Notes under the pieces: generated by a model
The model's input: only the letters and a program-made list of their open reading frames with translations
The model's database searches: none
What the model was told of the DNA's origin: nothing
Position numbers and translations under genes: made by a program
In this document: positions 46,807-54,354 of the stretch, piece after piece
Layout of the letters: each line of letters begins with the position of its first letter
Numbering within the stretch: the stretch's first letter is position 1
Assembly: GCF_026967935.1 (NCBI RefSeq)
Contig: NZ_JAPVBL010000002.1
Location: 698,969-762,968 of the forward strand
Direction: 5' to 3'
Origin: Modestobacter sp. VKM Ac-2982
Lineage (GTDB): Bacteria > Actinomycetota > Actinomycetes > Mycobacteriales > Geodermatophilaceae
Length of the DNA stretch: 64,000 nucleotides

Positions 46807-47567
46807 GTTCGACCAGCCCTGCTCGGTTGCACTGACACGGCCATCGGCTCGGTCGACGTCCAGCCAAAGCAGCCTTGACGCGTGGACGCCACGCCCATCG
46901 CACCGACTCCTGACACAGCCCGCGCAACTCGCCCCAGGCCGCGCAGCGTCACTCCATCAGGGCCGGGTGGAGAGACGCTGCGCTGCGGGCTGCGGGAACT
47001 CGGTGACCCCCCGGCGTTCGCTGCTTCGAACTCCGTGTGCGTCAGCCGGCACGACCTCGCCGATGCCCGGCCGGCCCGCCCCACCGCCGTCGTCGTCAGC
47101 GAGGGCGCCGCGCGGGATTGCCCCCCACGTATGGGCAGTCGTCGCAGCGCGGATCGGAACGGCAGCACTTCTCTGGCTCGGCAGAGTCCGCCGGCGCCGA
47201 CAGACGACCAAACACCTGACAGAGCGTGTCGACGACCAGCCCTCTTGACCACTCTGCCGGGATCCACCGACAGCAGATGCGCCGTGGCAGGACCATCGGG
47301 AGTCGTGTTGGAGACCATTGGGAGCAGGGAACCAGTGACAGCCGTTCGCATTCGCCTCGTCCCCGACGCCCCAGCCAACAAATGCCGTCAGGCGAAGCCC
47401 GCAGGTGTTCTGCGCCGGCCCGCTGATCATCCGGAAAGGCCGAAGCCCCAGCTCGACCGCATCTTCGGCGGGCGACCTCCCATGCGATCACACGCGACGA
47501 TGGCGTGCGGCAGTCCGGTCTCTGTCACCGAAGGAAGACCCTCGCGTCGGCAGGCGGCAGCAGGTGC
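46807..47567. other. Gene-free stretch downstream of copZ
   Basis: Several long frames cross this region on both strands, but all are Arg/Pro/Ser-rich and share no recognisable domain. GC is slightly lower than average. The region may be a decayed gene (a copper ATPase would be expected here), but no conserved ATPase motif can be read in any frame. Confidence 0.45.
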
Positions 47568-48482
47568 TCAAGTTGCATAACCGTGATCGGCCGCGTAGCG
47601 GCCGAGGCTCTCCTCCAGGTCCTCGCCGGCCTCGACCAACTGCTGCGTCAGAACGGTCACGTAGTCGTGGAGCGCACCATCCAGCACAGCCGCGGCGAGT
47701 CGTACGTCAGCGCGGGCGGATCTGCTGGCGGCCCTTGTCAGATCGAGGACATAAGGGAGCTTGGCTGGTAGGGACGACACGACGTCGGCCTCGCGGAAGT
47801 AGTACGTCTCGGAGTACTGCGTGAGATCGACGCGCACCTGAGCGAGTTGCTCTGCCAACGAGTGCAGGAGTGTGGACGCTGCCGATGAGTCCAACGTCGA
47901 GAGGGCCCCGGCGGTGCCGGCCTTCTCCAGGAGGGACAGCCGGATGGCCAGCACCCGTCGCCGAGCCAGGGCGGGATAGACCTGGAGCACCCATGAGACT
48001 GCGGCCGTCAACAACGCGAAGCCGATGAAGGCCTCAACCGGTGCCAGCATTCGGAGCCAACCGTAGATCGGGACGATGTCGCCGTATCCGAGCGTGGCAA
48101 GCGTCACCAGAGACACGTAGAGGGAGTCTGCGAAGTCTCCCCGCTGCGCGGGGTTCAGGCTGGAACCGAACGAGAATCCCTCGGCCATGTGCGGCCAGTA
48201 GATGAGGGTCCACCCGAACAAGATGAGAAGGGCCCACGTCAGGATCACGGCCAACAGGGCAGCAGGCCCGATCACCGATGTCTGCTCACTCCGACTCTTC
48301 AGCAGCCGGGTACCTCGCCACACGGCCTGCAGGACCAGGCGGCTGATGGTGCCCTGACCACTCGGGTGCCAGATCCGGTGGAACATGTCCCGCAAAGAAA
48401 GCAGCACCAAGATGGCGCCTGCCACGGAGATGAGCCAGCCCACGCGTCGTTCCCCTGTCGTTTCGTTCGTTCTTGTGGTCAT
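47568..48482 (-). CDS. Two-helix potassium channel-like protein
   Basis: The 304-residue protein has hydrophobic segments at about 15-30, 70-95 and 145-165 flanking a pore loop with selectivity filter TLATLGYGDIVP (127-138). The cytoplasmic C-terminal half (165-304) is helical and lacks an RCK/TrkA nucleotide-binding motif. It is similar to stand-alone bacterial Ion_trans_2 channels. It carries a GC content lower than the housekeeping genes and lies between two gene-poor stretches. Confidence 0.82.
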   Translation of the reverse strand: MTTRTNETTGERRVGWLISVAGAILVLLSLRDMFHRIWHPSGQGTISRLVLQAVWRGTRLLKSRSEQTSVIGPAALLAVILTWALLILFGWTLIYWPHMAEGFSFGSSLNPAQRGDFADSLYVSLVTLATLGYGDIVPIYGWLRMLAPVEAFIGFALLTAAVSWVLQVYPALARRRVLAIRLSLLEKAGTAGALSTLDSSAASTLLHSLAEQLAQVRVDLTQYSETYYFREADVVSSLPAKLPYVLDLTRAASRSARADVRLAAAVLDGALHDYVTVLTQQLVEAGEDLEESLGRYAADHGYAT

Positions 48483-49099
48483 TGCCCGGCCCGTGCACCA
48501 CAGCTTCCCCCTGCTGCTGACCGGTTGGTGGGGTGCACTGATGATCTGGCTGCGGGCCTGGCCAGGAGCCACCGGGCTCGGTGTCTCTGTCCTCTGAGCG
48601 ACAAGTACAGCCGGTCCTGCATGCCGGTCAGCAGGTTCGGCTCAACGCGCTGGTGGCGGCCCAGCTTGAACGACGGGGGTGATGAACAGCGAGTCCCGCG
48701 CCCCGTCAACGACCCTGGGGCTGAGTCGCCTGAACGGCTGGGCAGGCCGATTGTCGTGCCTCTGCCCCGCCTCCAGCGGTGCCGTCGTCGGCCTCCATCG
48801 GCAGCTCAACCAGCACTGCGACCGACGTCGGTCTGGCGCGACTACGGCTTTGGTAGCACCGCCTCGCTCAGGCTGCTTGGGAGAATGGGCGGAGCTGTTG
48901 GCCACTCGAGACCCTGGCCCACTGCGTGCAACGGACGGCGGTGCCGCCGGTCAGCCAGTGGCCGGTGCCCAGACCTCTACGTACGGTCTTCCCACTCAGC
49001 CTGTCGTCGAACGACGGCGTGGCCTGCCCGGAGCAACTGCCCCGCGGCGTGGACTGCCCAGGGGGGCCACCCGGTGGAGATTGAGTGGCCCCGTCGAGG
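48483..49099. other. Gene-free stretch
   Basis: No supported gene. A minus-strand segment around 48590-48670 reads EPNLLTGMQDRLYLSLRG in one frame, which is protein-like but lacks context. It may be a gene fragment. The right part overlaps only shadow frames of the M23 gene. Confidence 0.35.
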
Positions 49100-50410
49100 T
49101 CAGCCGCAGCCACCGCCCAGCGGCATGCCGCGCGAGGCCAGCCACGGAACCGGATTGCTGCGGTTCTGGTAGAGCCCGCCCTGGTGAACCTCGAAGTGCA
49201 GGTGCGGGCCGGTGGACTGACCCGTGTTGCCCACCAGCGCGATCTGCTGGCCAGCGGACACCTGCTGTCCCGCGTCGACCGAGTAGCTGTCGATGTGCCC
49301 GTAGAGGGTGATCGAGCCGTCCTCATGCTCCAGGTAGACGGCCAGCCCAAAGCCGGATGCGGGGCCGGCCTGGAGCACCACGCCGGCTTCGGGCGCGTAG
49401 ATGGGTGTGCCGATCGGGGCGGCGATGTCCACGCCGTAGTGCATGGTCCCCCAGCGGGCGCCATAACAGGAGGTCACCCGCCCCGACGTCGGAATGCCAG
49501 CGCCGGAAGCAGCTCGCTCACCTCCCCGGGAAGCCGCACCATCCAGCCGTTCCGCCACAAGTGGATCGACATCTCCGCTGCTCTGTTGCTCCGTCGGTAC
49601 CGCAGCGGCGTCGCCGCCGGCCTGCTGTCCCATCGGCCCCGCAGCAGCATCGCCTCCGAGGGTGACCACCCGCTCCCGCGCCTCCTGCAACTGCTGCTCC
49701 ACCGCGGCCCTGTCCCTCACGGCGACGTCGTAGGTCTGCTGCGCCGCAGCGAGCTCGTCGTTGGCGACCCGTTCGGCCTCGGCGGCGGATGCGGCGGCCG
49801 TATCGCGGGCACCCACGGCGGCTTTCGCTGCCTCCGTAGCCGCCTGCTGCTGGCGCTGGACGACCTCGAGCTCGTCCAGTTGCTCGCCCCGGTCATCACC
49901 CAGGATCTCCAGCGTGGCGGCTCGTTGGAGGACTTCCTCGGGGCTGCCTGCAGCGAAGAAGGCCGACGCACTGCCGTAGGCGTCGGCACCCATGTAGCTC
50001 TGCCGGGCCAGCGCGACGACGTCGGCTTGCGCCTGCCCGACTGCTACCTGCGCAGCCGCCAGCTCGGCCACCCGGGCGTCGGCCTCCTGCCGGGCTGCGA
50101 GCAGCTCGGCCTGGGCGACCAGGCTCCGATCGGCGACCGCCTCAGCCTCCACCGTCAGGCGCTGCAGGGTCTCCTCTGCCGTGACCACCGACTTCTCGAT
50201 GCTGGCAAGCGCAGCCTCGGCCTCGGCGAGTCCGGGTTGGCCTGCCGGGGCCGGCGGGGGCCCATGTGCGGCGTGGGCTGCCGGACCGGTGAGGACCAGC
50301 AGCAGGGCAGCACCGGCGGCCAGCGTCGGCGCGGTGAACGCGGCGCGCCACCGGGGGCGGCGGCGTGAGTGGACATGGTGCCGCAAGACGGTGTCGTGCG
50401 ATGTCGCCAA
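49100..50410 (-). CDS. Secreted M23 peptidoglycan endopeptidase with coiled coil
   Basis: The 436-residue protein has a basic start and hydrophobic signal segment (LAAGAALLLVLTGPAAHAAH). A long coiled coil spans about 60-260 (EAEAALASIEKSVV, RERV). The C-terminal LytM/M23 zinc domain shows HYGVDIAAPIGTPIYAP, LYGHIDSYSV and TGPHLHFEVHQGG, with the H-x-H and H/D ligands intact. This architecture (EnvC/RipA-like coiled coil plus M23) cleaves or regulates cleavage of peptide cross-links. The usual site cysteine SCYGARWG precedes the domain. Transcribed alone. Confidence 0.92.
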   Translation of the reverse strand: MATSHDTVLRHHVHSRRRPRWRAAFTAPTLAAGAALLLVLTGPAAHAAHGPPPAPAGQPGLAEAEAALASIEKSVVTAEETLQRLTVEAEAVADRSLVAQAELLAARQEADARVAELAAAQVAVGQAQADVVALARQSYMGADAYGSASAFFAAGSPEEVLQRAATLEILGDDRGEQLDELEVVQRQQQAATEAAKAAVGARDTAAASAAEAERVANDELAAAQQTYDVAVRDRAAVEQQLQEARERVVTLGGDAAAGPMGQQAGGDAAAVPTEQQSSGDVDPLVAERLDGAASRGGERAASGAGIPTSGRVTSCYGARWGTMHYGVDIAAPIGTPIYAPEAGVVLQAGPASGFGLAVYLEHEDGSITLYGHIDSYSVDAGQQVSAGQQIALVGNTGQSTGPHLHFEVHQGGLYQNRSNPVPWLASRGMPLGGGCG

Positions 50411-51160
50411 CGTGGCGAGCTCCGTTCTCCCTCACCGTCTACCGAGTTAGCTGACGGGTTCGGGCCGGAGACAGCCCTACTCGCGGCGGCCCACTGGCCA
50501 GGCGAGACTCACCCCAAGGGAACGATGGGTCCCCGGTCTGCCACCGCGTGAGCGGCAGCAGTTCGACGGGGTCCGCGCGAGGACCTCTGGGCGAGATCGG
50601 GGCTCGGGTGGACCGGCCGAGACGCTACAACGAATCCCGATGGTCGTCACAATCCCGTAACGCCAGCCAACCATCGTGGCCAGCCGCACCTCTGCGGGCC
50701 AGTGCGTGTGCGCAGGCGGCCGATCAGGCGGATGCCGGACCGGACTCGATGCGCCTGAGCAGATCAGCAGCCCAAAGGCATGGACGGCAGGGTCGCGAGC
50801 CACCTGCCCGCGACCGACCGGGCCACCCTGCAGGCAGTTGCCGACGACGCCGGCGTGCCCCACCGGACCCTGTCCCGGTTCCTGATCACCTCGGCTGCCG
50901 TGACCGCCCTAGCACCAGCGCACTCCTGGGCCCGGTTGTCGACACTTCGAGCACACGCCCGCCTGCAGTGGCGTGCTCCTGCTTGTCGGAACTGTTCAGG
51001 CGGCTCTTCCCCTCGGGAACCCCAGTCGGTCATGCCCGGACGTTGGGACGAGCCAACGCTGCGGCCGGCACCCTGAGGTGCGGTGTTGCCGATGCTCCCA
51101 ATCCCAATCCCGATCGCAGGAGCGGAGGACCTCTGACTCCCGGCAACGCGCAGTGGCCCG
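50411..51160. other. Gene-free stretch
   Basis: No supported gene in 750 bases. The part next to 50410 should contain the M23 promoter. A relatively AT-rich patch lies at 50625-50665. On the plus strand around 50800-50900 one frame reads TDRATLQAVADDAGVPHRTL, which is protein-like but isolated and without a recognisable family, possibly a gene scrap. Confidence 0.35.
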
Positions 51161-51835
51161 CTACCGCATGGACGCCGAGCGGATCCCGTCCTCGTCGTCC
51201 CGGCCTTCAGCTCGGTCTCGGAGGTTCAGGAGCATCTTGCGGATCATCCAGAAGTCCGCGACCTCAAGGAGTACCGAGAAGGCAATGGACATGGGAAACA
51301 GCCGGATCCGAGATCGGATCCGGGTGAGCACGCGCGTCGTCCCGTCCGGGCGTGGCTCCAGCTGCCAGACCCAGGTGGTGTCGCCCGGCGTGCCCCAGAC
51401 CATCGTGCGGGGCGGATCCATGGCGTGGACCCGCAGCCCCTGCCGGCCGTCCGGGCTCATCGGCACGACGTCGCCGGGCGCGAGGTTCTGGAGTTCGGGG
51501 ACGACGCGCCGGGCGCTGGGGCGACCGAGGTTGTCCAGGAGGTCATAGCTGTACCAGCCGGCGCGTGTCACTCCGACCTGGACGAGCCATGGCCAGATCT
51601 CTTCGGGCGGTGCGGCTACTGAGATCGCCCGGGTGGCAAGGAACGTCGGACAGGCGACCAGGTCGTCTCCCGGAAGCGGACGCGAGACTTCATCGGCGGT
51701 CGCGCCCCAGGTCAGCTGTCGCGGTCGCACCACCGCGAGATGGATCGCTGCCCCGGCGAGGCCGAACAGGACCAGGAGTCCGCGCCACGGCCCCACGGCC
51801 ATGAGCGCCGCTCGCCTCCCGCACGGCGCGGTCAT
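51161..51835 (-). CDS. SRPBCC-family protein with N-terminal membrane helix
   Basis: From ATG 51835 the product is 224 residues. A hydrophobic helix (GLLVLFGLAGAAIHLAVV) is followed by an SRPBCC-type domain (TRAISVAAPPEEIWPWLVQV, GWYSYDLLDNLGRPSA, EPRPDGTTRVLTRIRSRIR). Membrane-anchored polyketide-cyclase-like proteins of this type are frequent in actinobacteria and have no assigned function. It overlaps the upstream gene by four bases. Confidence 0.75.
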   Translation of the reverse strand: MTAPCGRRAALMAVGPWRGLLVLFGLAGAAIHLAVVRPRQLTWGATADEVSRPLPGDDLVACPTFLATRAISVAAPPEEIWPWLVQVGVTRAGWYSYDLLDNLGRPSARRVVPELQNLAPGDVVPMSPDGRQGLRVHAMDPPRTMVWGTPGDTTWVWQLEPRPDGTTRVLTRIRSRIRLFPMSIAFSVLLEVADFWMIRKMLLNLRDRAEGRDDEDGIRSASMR

Positions 51836-52554
51836 GAGCGGGTCCAGCGGCGATAGCCCTGTGCGTCGTTGGAGGTGATGCGCTCCCACTTCGACGTCAT
51901 GGTGGGGATCGAGCCCAACTGCACGACCGCCCGCCAGCGACAGGTCGTGGGCCACCGGCGGAAGACCGGCACGACGCTGATCACCACACGCATCAGCCGC
52001 GACAGGCGTCCTCGCCGCCACCTCTCCGTCACCCGCCACCTCTCCGTCACGTCGAGGGCGAGCATCACCTGGTCGTCGTTGCGCTCTACCGACCACGCGC
52101 CACCGGTCAGCCGGACGTCGTCCACCGCGACATACCAGTGCCCTTCCTCGACGGTGCCGTCGGGGAAGGCGCGGATGTCGGGCAGCGCGGGATCGAGGTC
52201 CAGCCGAGCGCAGTGCCCGCCTTGCTCGGCGGCGATGACTTCGATCGCGGACCGGTCTGGCGTGAACTCCAGGTGCACCCCCGCGACCACGGCAGACAAG
52301 GGCCCGTGCTGGGTGCGATTTGCCTCGACGGCGCACAGTGGTGCGGCGTACTCGGTCAGATGCCGCCGGTGCAGGCGGGCACCCGGCAGGCGTCCGGTGG
52401 AGACCTCGCGGCCGCCGATGCTGATCGTGGGGCGTGTGCTGGTGACGCGCCGACGCTCCCCTGCCGGGAGCCGGACCAGCCGGAACGAGTTCCTTGCGCC
52501 GGGGCGGTTCCTCGAGCCATCAGCGTGGACCAGCACCTCAACCCTGACCGGCAC
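51832..52554 (-). CDS. Conserved-looking hypothetical protein
   Basis: The 240-residue protein has no recognised domain. Its middle (LEFTPDRSAIEVIAAEQGGH, VEEGHWYVAVDDVRLTGGAW) and C terminus (MRVVISVVPVFRRWPTT, VVQLGSIPTMTSKWERI) look like real protein. A six-residue direct duplication VTERWR VTERWR is encoded by a short tandem repeat at about 52028-52055. The first 30 residues may not be translated. It overlaps the VOC gene by 17 bases and the SRPBCC gene by four, so the three may be an operon. Confidence 0.55.
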   Translation of the reverse strand: MPVRVEVLVHADGSRNRPGARNSFRLVRLPAGERRRVTSTRPTISIGGREVSTGRLPGARLHRRHLTEYAAPLCAVEANRTQHGPLSAVVAGVHLEFTPDRSAIEVIAAEQGGHCARLDLDPALPDIRAFPDGTVEEGHWYVAVDDVRLTGGAWSVERNDDQVMLALDVTERWRVTERWRRGRLSRLMRVVISVVPVFRRWPTTCRWRAVVQLGSIPTMTSKWERITSNDAQGYRRWTRS

Positions 52555-53011
52555 TCCACTTGGCCAGCCGCCGCTCCGACTCCTCGGGGCTGACCTCCTC
52601 GACCTTGGTCATGATCGCCCAGCGGTGACCGAACGGGTCGTAGATCGAGGCGAACCGGTCGCCGGTCACGAAGGTGCTCGGCTTCTCGCGCACTGTGGCG
52701 CCACGATCCACCGCCCTCGCGAACACCGCGTCGACCTCGGGGACGTAGACGCACGTCGAGCGGCTGACCGTGTCGCCGTCGAGGATCGGTGCGCCCAGCC
52801 CGAACCCGTCGTTGGGGTCGGAGAGCTGCAGCCGTCCCGCACCGAAGTCCATCTCCGCGTGCATGACCGAGCCGTCGGGGCCGTCCATCCGGCTCACGAG
52901 GGTCGCTCCGAATACCGCTCCGTAGAAATCGATGGCGGCAGCGGCCGGGGAGCACACCAGGAAGGGGGTCAGCGCGGTGTAGCCCTCGGGCCGTCCATTC
53001 GTGATCGTCAT
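52538..53011 (-). CDS. VOC-family (glyoxalase-like) protein
   Basis: From ATG 53011 the product is 157 residues with a tandem beta-alpha-beta-beta-beta fold: FLVCSPAAAAIDFYGAVFGA, MHAEMDFGAGRLQLSD, CVYVPEVDAVFARAVDRGA and FGHRWAIMTKVEEVSPEE. It resembles the PhnB-like subfamily of glyoxalase/bleomycin-resistance proteins, where histidines and glutamates hold a metal. The role is unknown. It is divergent from the AraC gene with 27 bases between starts, so the two are likely co-regulated. Confidence 0.85.
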   Translation of the reverse strand: MTITNGRPEGYTALTPFLVCSPAAAAIDFYGAVFGATLVSRMDGPDGSVMHAEMDFGAGRLQLSDPNDGFGLGAPILDGDTVSRSTCVYVPEVDAVFARAVDRGATVREKPSTFVTGDRFASIYDPFGHRWAIMTKVEEVSPEESERRLAKWSAGQG

Positions 53012-53038
53012 GTGCCTGAGCCTGGTTACGCTCCAGAC

Positions 53039-54034
53039 GTGGCGTCTTGGAAGAACGCGACAACCACCGAGCCGACGACGCGCGGCGTGCTGCGTCCGGC
53101 CGAGACCGAGGCCACGGCTCACTTGCGGCGTGACGCCGACGTCCATCCCATGCTGGCGCCGTTCGTGGAGCGCTACTGGTCGGTGCGCTGGGATCGCACC
53201 GGCCGCCCGCCCTTCCGCTCCGAGGTGCTGAGCCATCCCAGCGTCAACCTGTCAGTGGAGTCCGGCGACGGGACGCGCTTCGGACTCGCGCTGCCCGCCG
53301 TCCTGGTGCACGGAGTGGTCACCCGCCGGTTCACCGTCGACCTGGTGGGCGTCGGTCGGGTGACGGCGGTCAAGTTCCGCCCGGGCGGGTTCCGGGCGTT
53401 CACCGGTGTGCTGCCGGCCCGCAACGCTGTTGCACCGCTCGGCAGCGAGCTGGGGATCGATTCGGATCGGTTGCGCGTGACGGTCCTGGCCGCGGAGGAC
53501 GACGCCGACCGGGCCGCCGTCCTGGACGCTGTCCTCGCCCCGCGCGCGCCGAACCCGGAGCCCGCGTACCTCGACCTGCTCGCGGTGCTCGACCGGATGA
53601 TCGGCGACCGCTCGCTGGTGCGGGTCGAGCAGGTCGCCGCCTTGGCCGGCCTGAGCATCCGGTCCCTGCAGCGGCTGTTCGCCGGCTACGTCGGCGTCAG
53701 CCCCAAGGCGGTGATGGCCCGGTACCGGTTGCAGGACGCCGCAGCGCTCATCGACACCGCGGAGGTCGATGACCTCGCGGGCCTGGCGGCGTCTCTGGGC
53801 TGGTTCGACCAGGCCCACTTCAGCCGCGACTTCCGCTCCGTCGTCGGGATGCCTCCGGCGGCCTACCTACGACGGGCGCGTCAGGACAACCAGCCGGTGA
53901 CCCCGCCTGATGCCCAGCCACGGCATCCCGCTCAAGGTGGTGTCCGACATCTCGGTCACTCCTCCATCGCGGCTACTGCCCCGTCGACGGCCACGTCTCC
54001 CCCGACGCCGTGGCCACCCTGGGCGCCGTCCTGA
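53039..54034 (+). CDS. AraC-family regulator with an acquired C-terminal tail
   Basis: The product is 331 residues from GTG 53039. An N-terminal domain (MLAPFVERYWSVRWDRTGR, VTAVKFRPGGFRAFTGVLP; DUF6597-like) is followed by the AraC double helix-turn-helix (QVAALAGLSIRSLQRLFAGY, LAASLGWFDQAHFSRDF, VVGMPPAAYLRRAR). After about residue 280 the frame runs into an integrase remnant and yields a Pro/Ser/Thr-rich tail. The natural stop has been lost at the junction near 53890-53918. Confidence 0.8.
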   Translation: MASWKNATTTEPTTRGVLRPAETEATAHLRRDADVHPMLAPFVERYWSVRWDRTGRPPFRSEVLSHPSVNLSVESGDGTRFGLALPAVLVHGVVTRRFTVDLVGVGRVTAVKFRPGGFRAFTGVLPARNAVAPLGSELGIDSDRLRVTVLAAEDDADRAAVLDAVLAPRAPNPEPAYLDLLAVLDRMIGDRSLVRVEQVAALAGLSIRSLQRLFAGYVGVSPKAVMARYRLQDAAALIDTAEVDDLAGLAASLGWFDQAHFSRDFRSVVGMPPAAYLRRARQDNQPVTPPDAQPRHPAQGGVRHLGHSSIAATAPSTATSPPTPWPPWAPS

Positions 54035-54129
54035 CCGACTTAGGGTCGGCTAATGGTGGTCAAAATGGTGGTCAATCCATCCGAAAGAGCAACAGGGGCC
54101 GTTCCCGGTCTCCCGGAAACGGCCCCTGA
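53919..54129 (+). pseudogene. C-terminal remnant of a tyrosine recombinase (integrase)
   Basis: Reading across two small indels gives HGIPLKVVSDI then LGHSSIA, a lost stretch, then DGHVSPDAVATLGAVLTDLG and ANGGQNGGQSIRKSNRGRS to a TGA at 54127. This is the end of a phage/ICE-type integrase (LGHSSI box; the nucleophile Tyr would follow). A terminator hairpin and a tRNA-derived attachment site follow immediately, the normal arrangement for such elements. Confidence 0.8.
54093..54128 (+). terminator. Integrase terminator
   Basis: A 16-bp stem with one mismatch (left arm CAGGGGCCGTTCCCGG) closes a TCTC loop, at the very end of the integrase remnant and overlapping the first bases of the direct repeat. 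Confidence 0.75.
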
Positions 54130-54256
54130 CCTGTGACTTCTTCTGTCGGGCTGACAGGATTGGAACCTGCGACCCCTTGACCCCCAGTTTCCTGAGCGGG
54201 GTCCGCCGCCGTCCACCCTGATCAGAGTTCCCCTGGTCAGCGCGTCACCACGTCCG
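54122..54256. repeat. 135-bp direct repeat, left copy, with tRNA-Pro(GGG) 3' half (att site)
   Basis: Bases 54146-54187, read on the minus strand, are the 3' half of a tRNA-Pro from the GGG anticodon to the acceptor stem (begins CTGGGGGTCAAGG, ends CAGCCCGA). The 5' half is absent. About 122 of 135 bases match the copy at 57566-57700 without gaps. In this copy the T-loop reads TTCCAAT, not TTCGAAT. Confidence 0.85.
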
Positions 54257-54354
54257 ACCGCCCAGCGGCAGGGGGTGCCAGGACTTGTCTCCGTGCCACC
54301 CCGTCCCGGACCCGGCCCGGGCTGGACGGCGGATCGCCGTCCAGCCCGTCGTCC

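Noticed and set aside
46882-47580. 232-codon plus-strand gene downstream of copZ
   Set aside because: No motif, biased Arg/Pro/Ser composition and no ribosome site. Equally long frames exist on the other strand of the same bases.
49100-49464. Minus-strand gene starting at 49464 overlapping the M23 domain
   Set aside because: It is a shifted frame of the M23 peptidase, whose zinc motifs are intact in the chosen frame.
54146-54187. tRNA-Pro gene
   Set aside because: Only the 3' half is present in either copy. The upstream sequence cannot form the acceptor 5' strand or D-arm, so neither is a functional tRNA.
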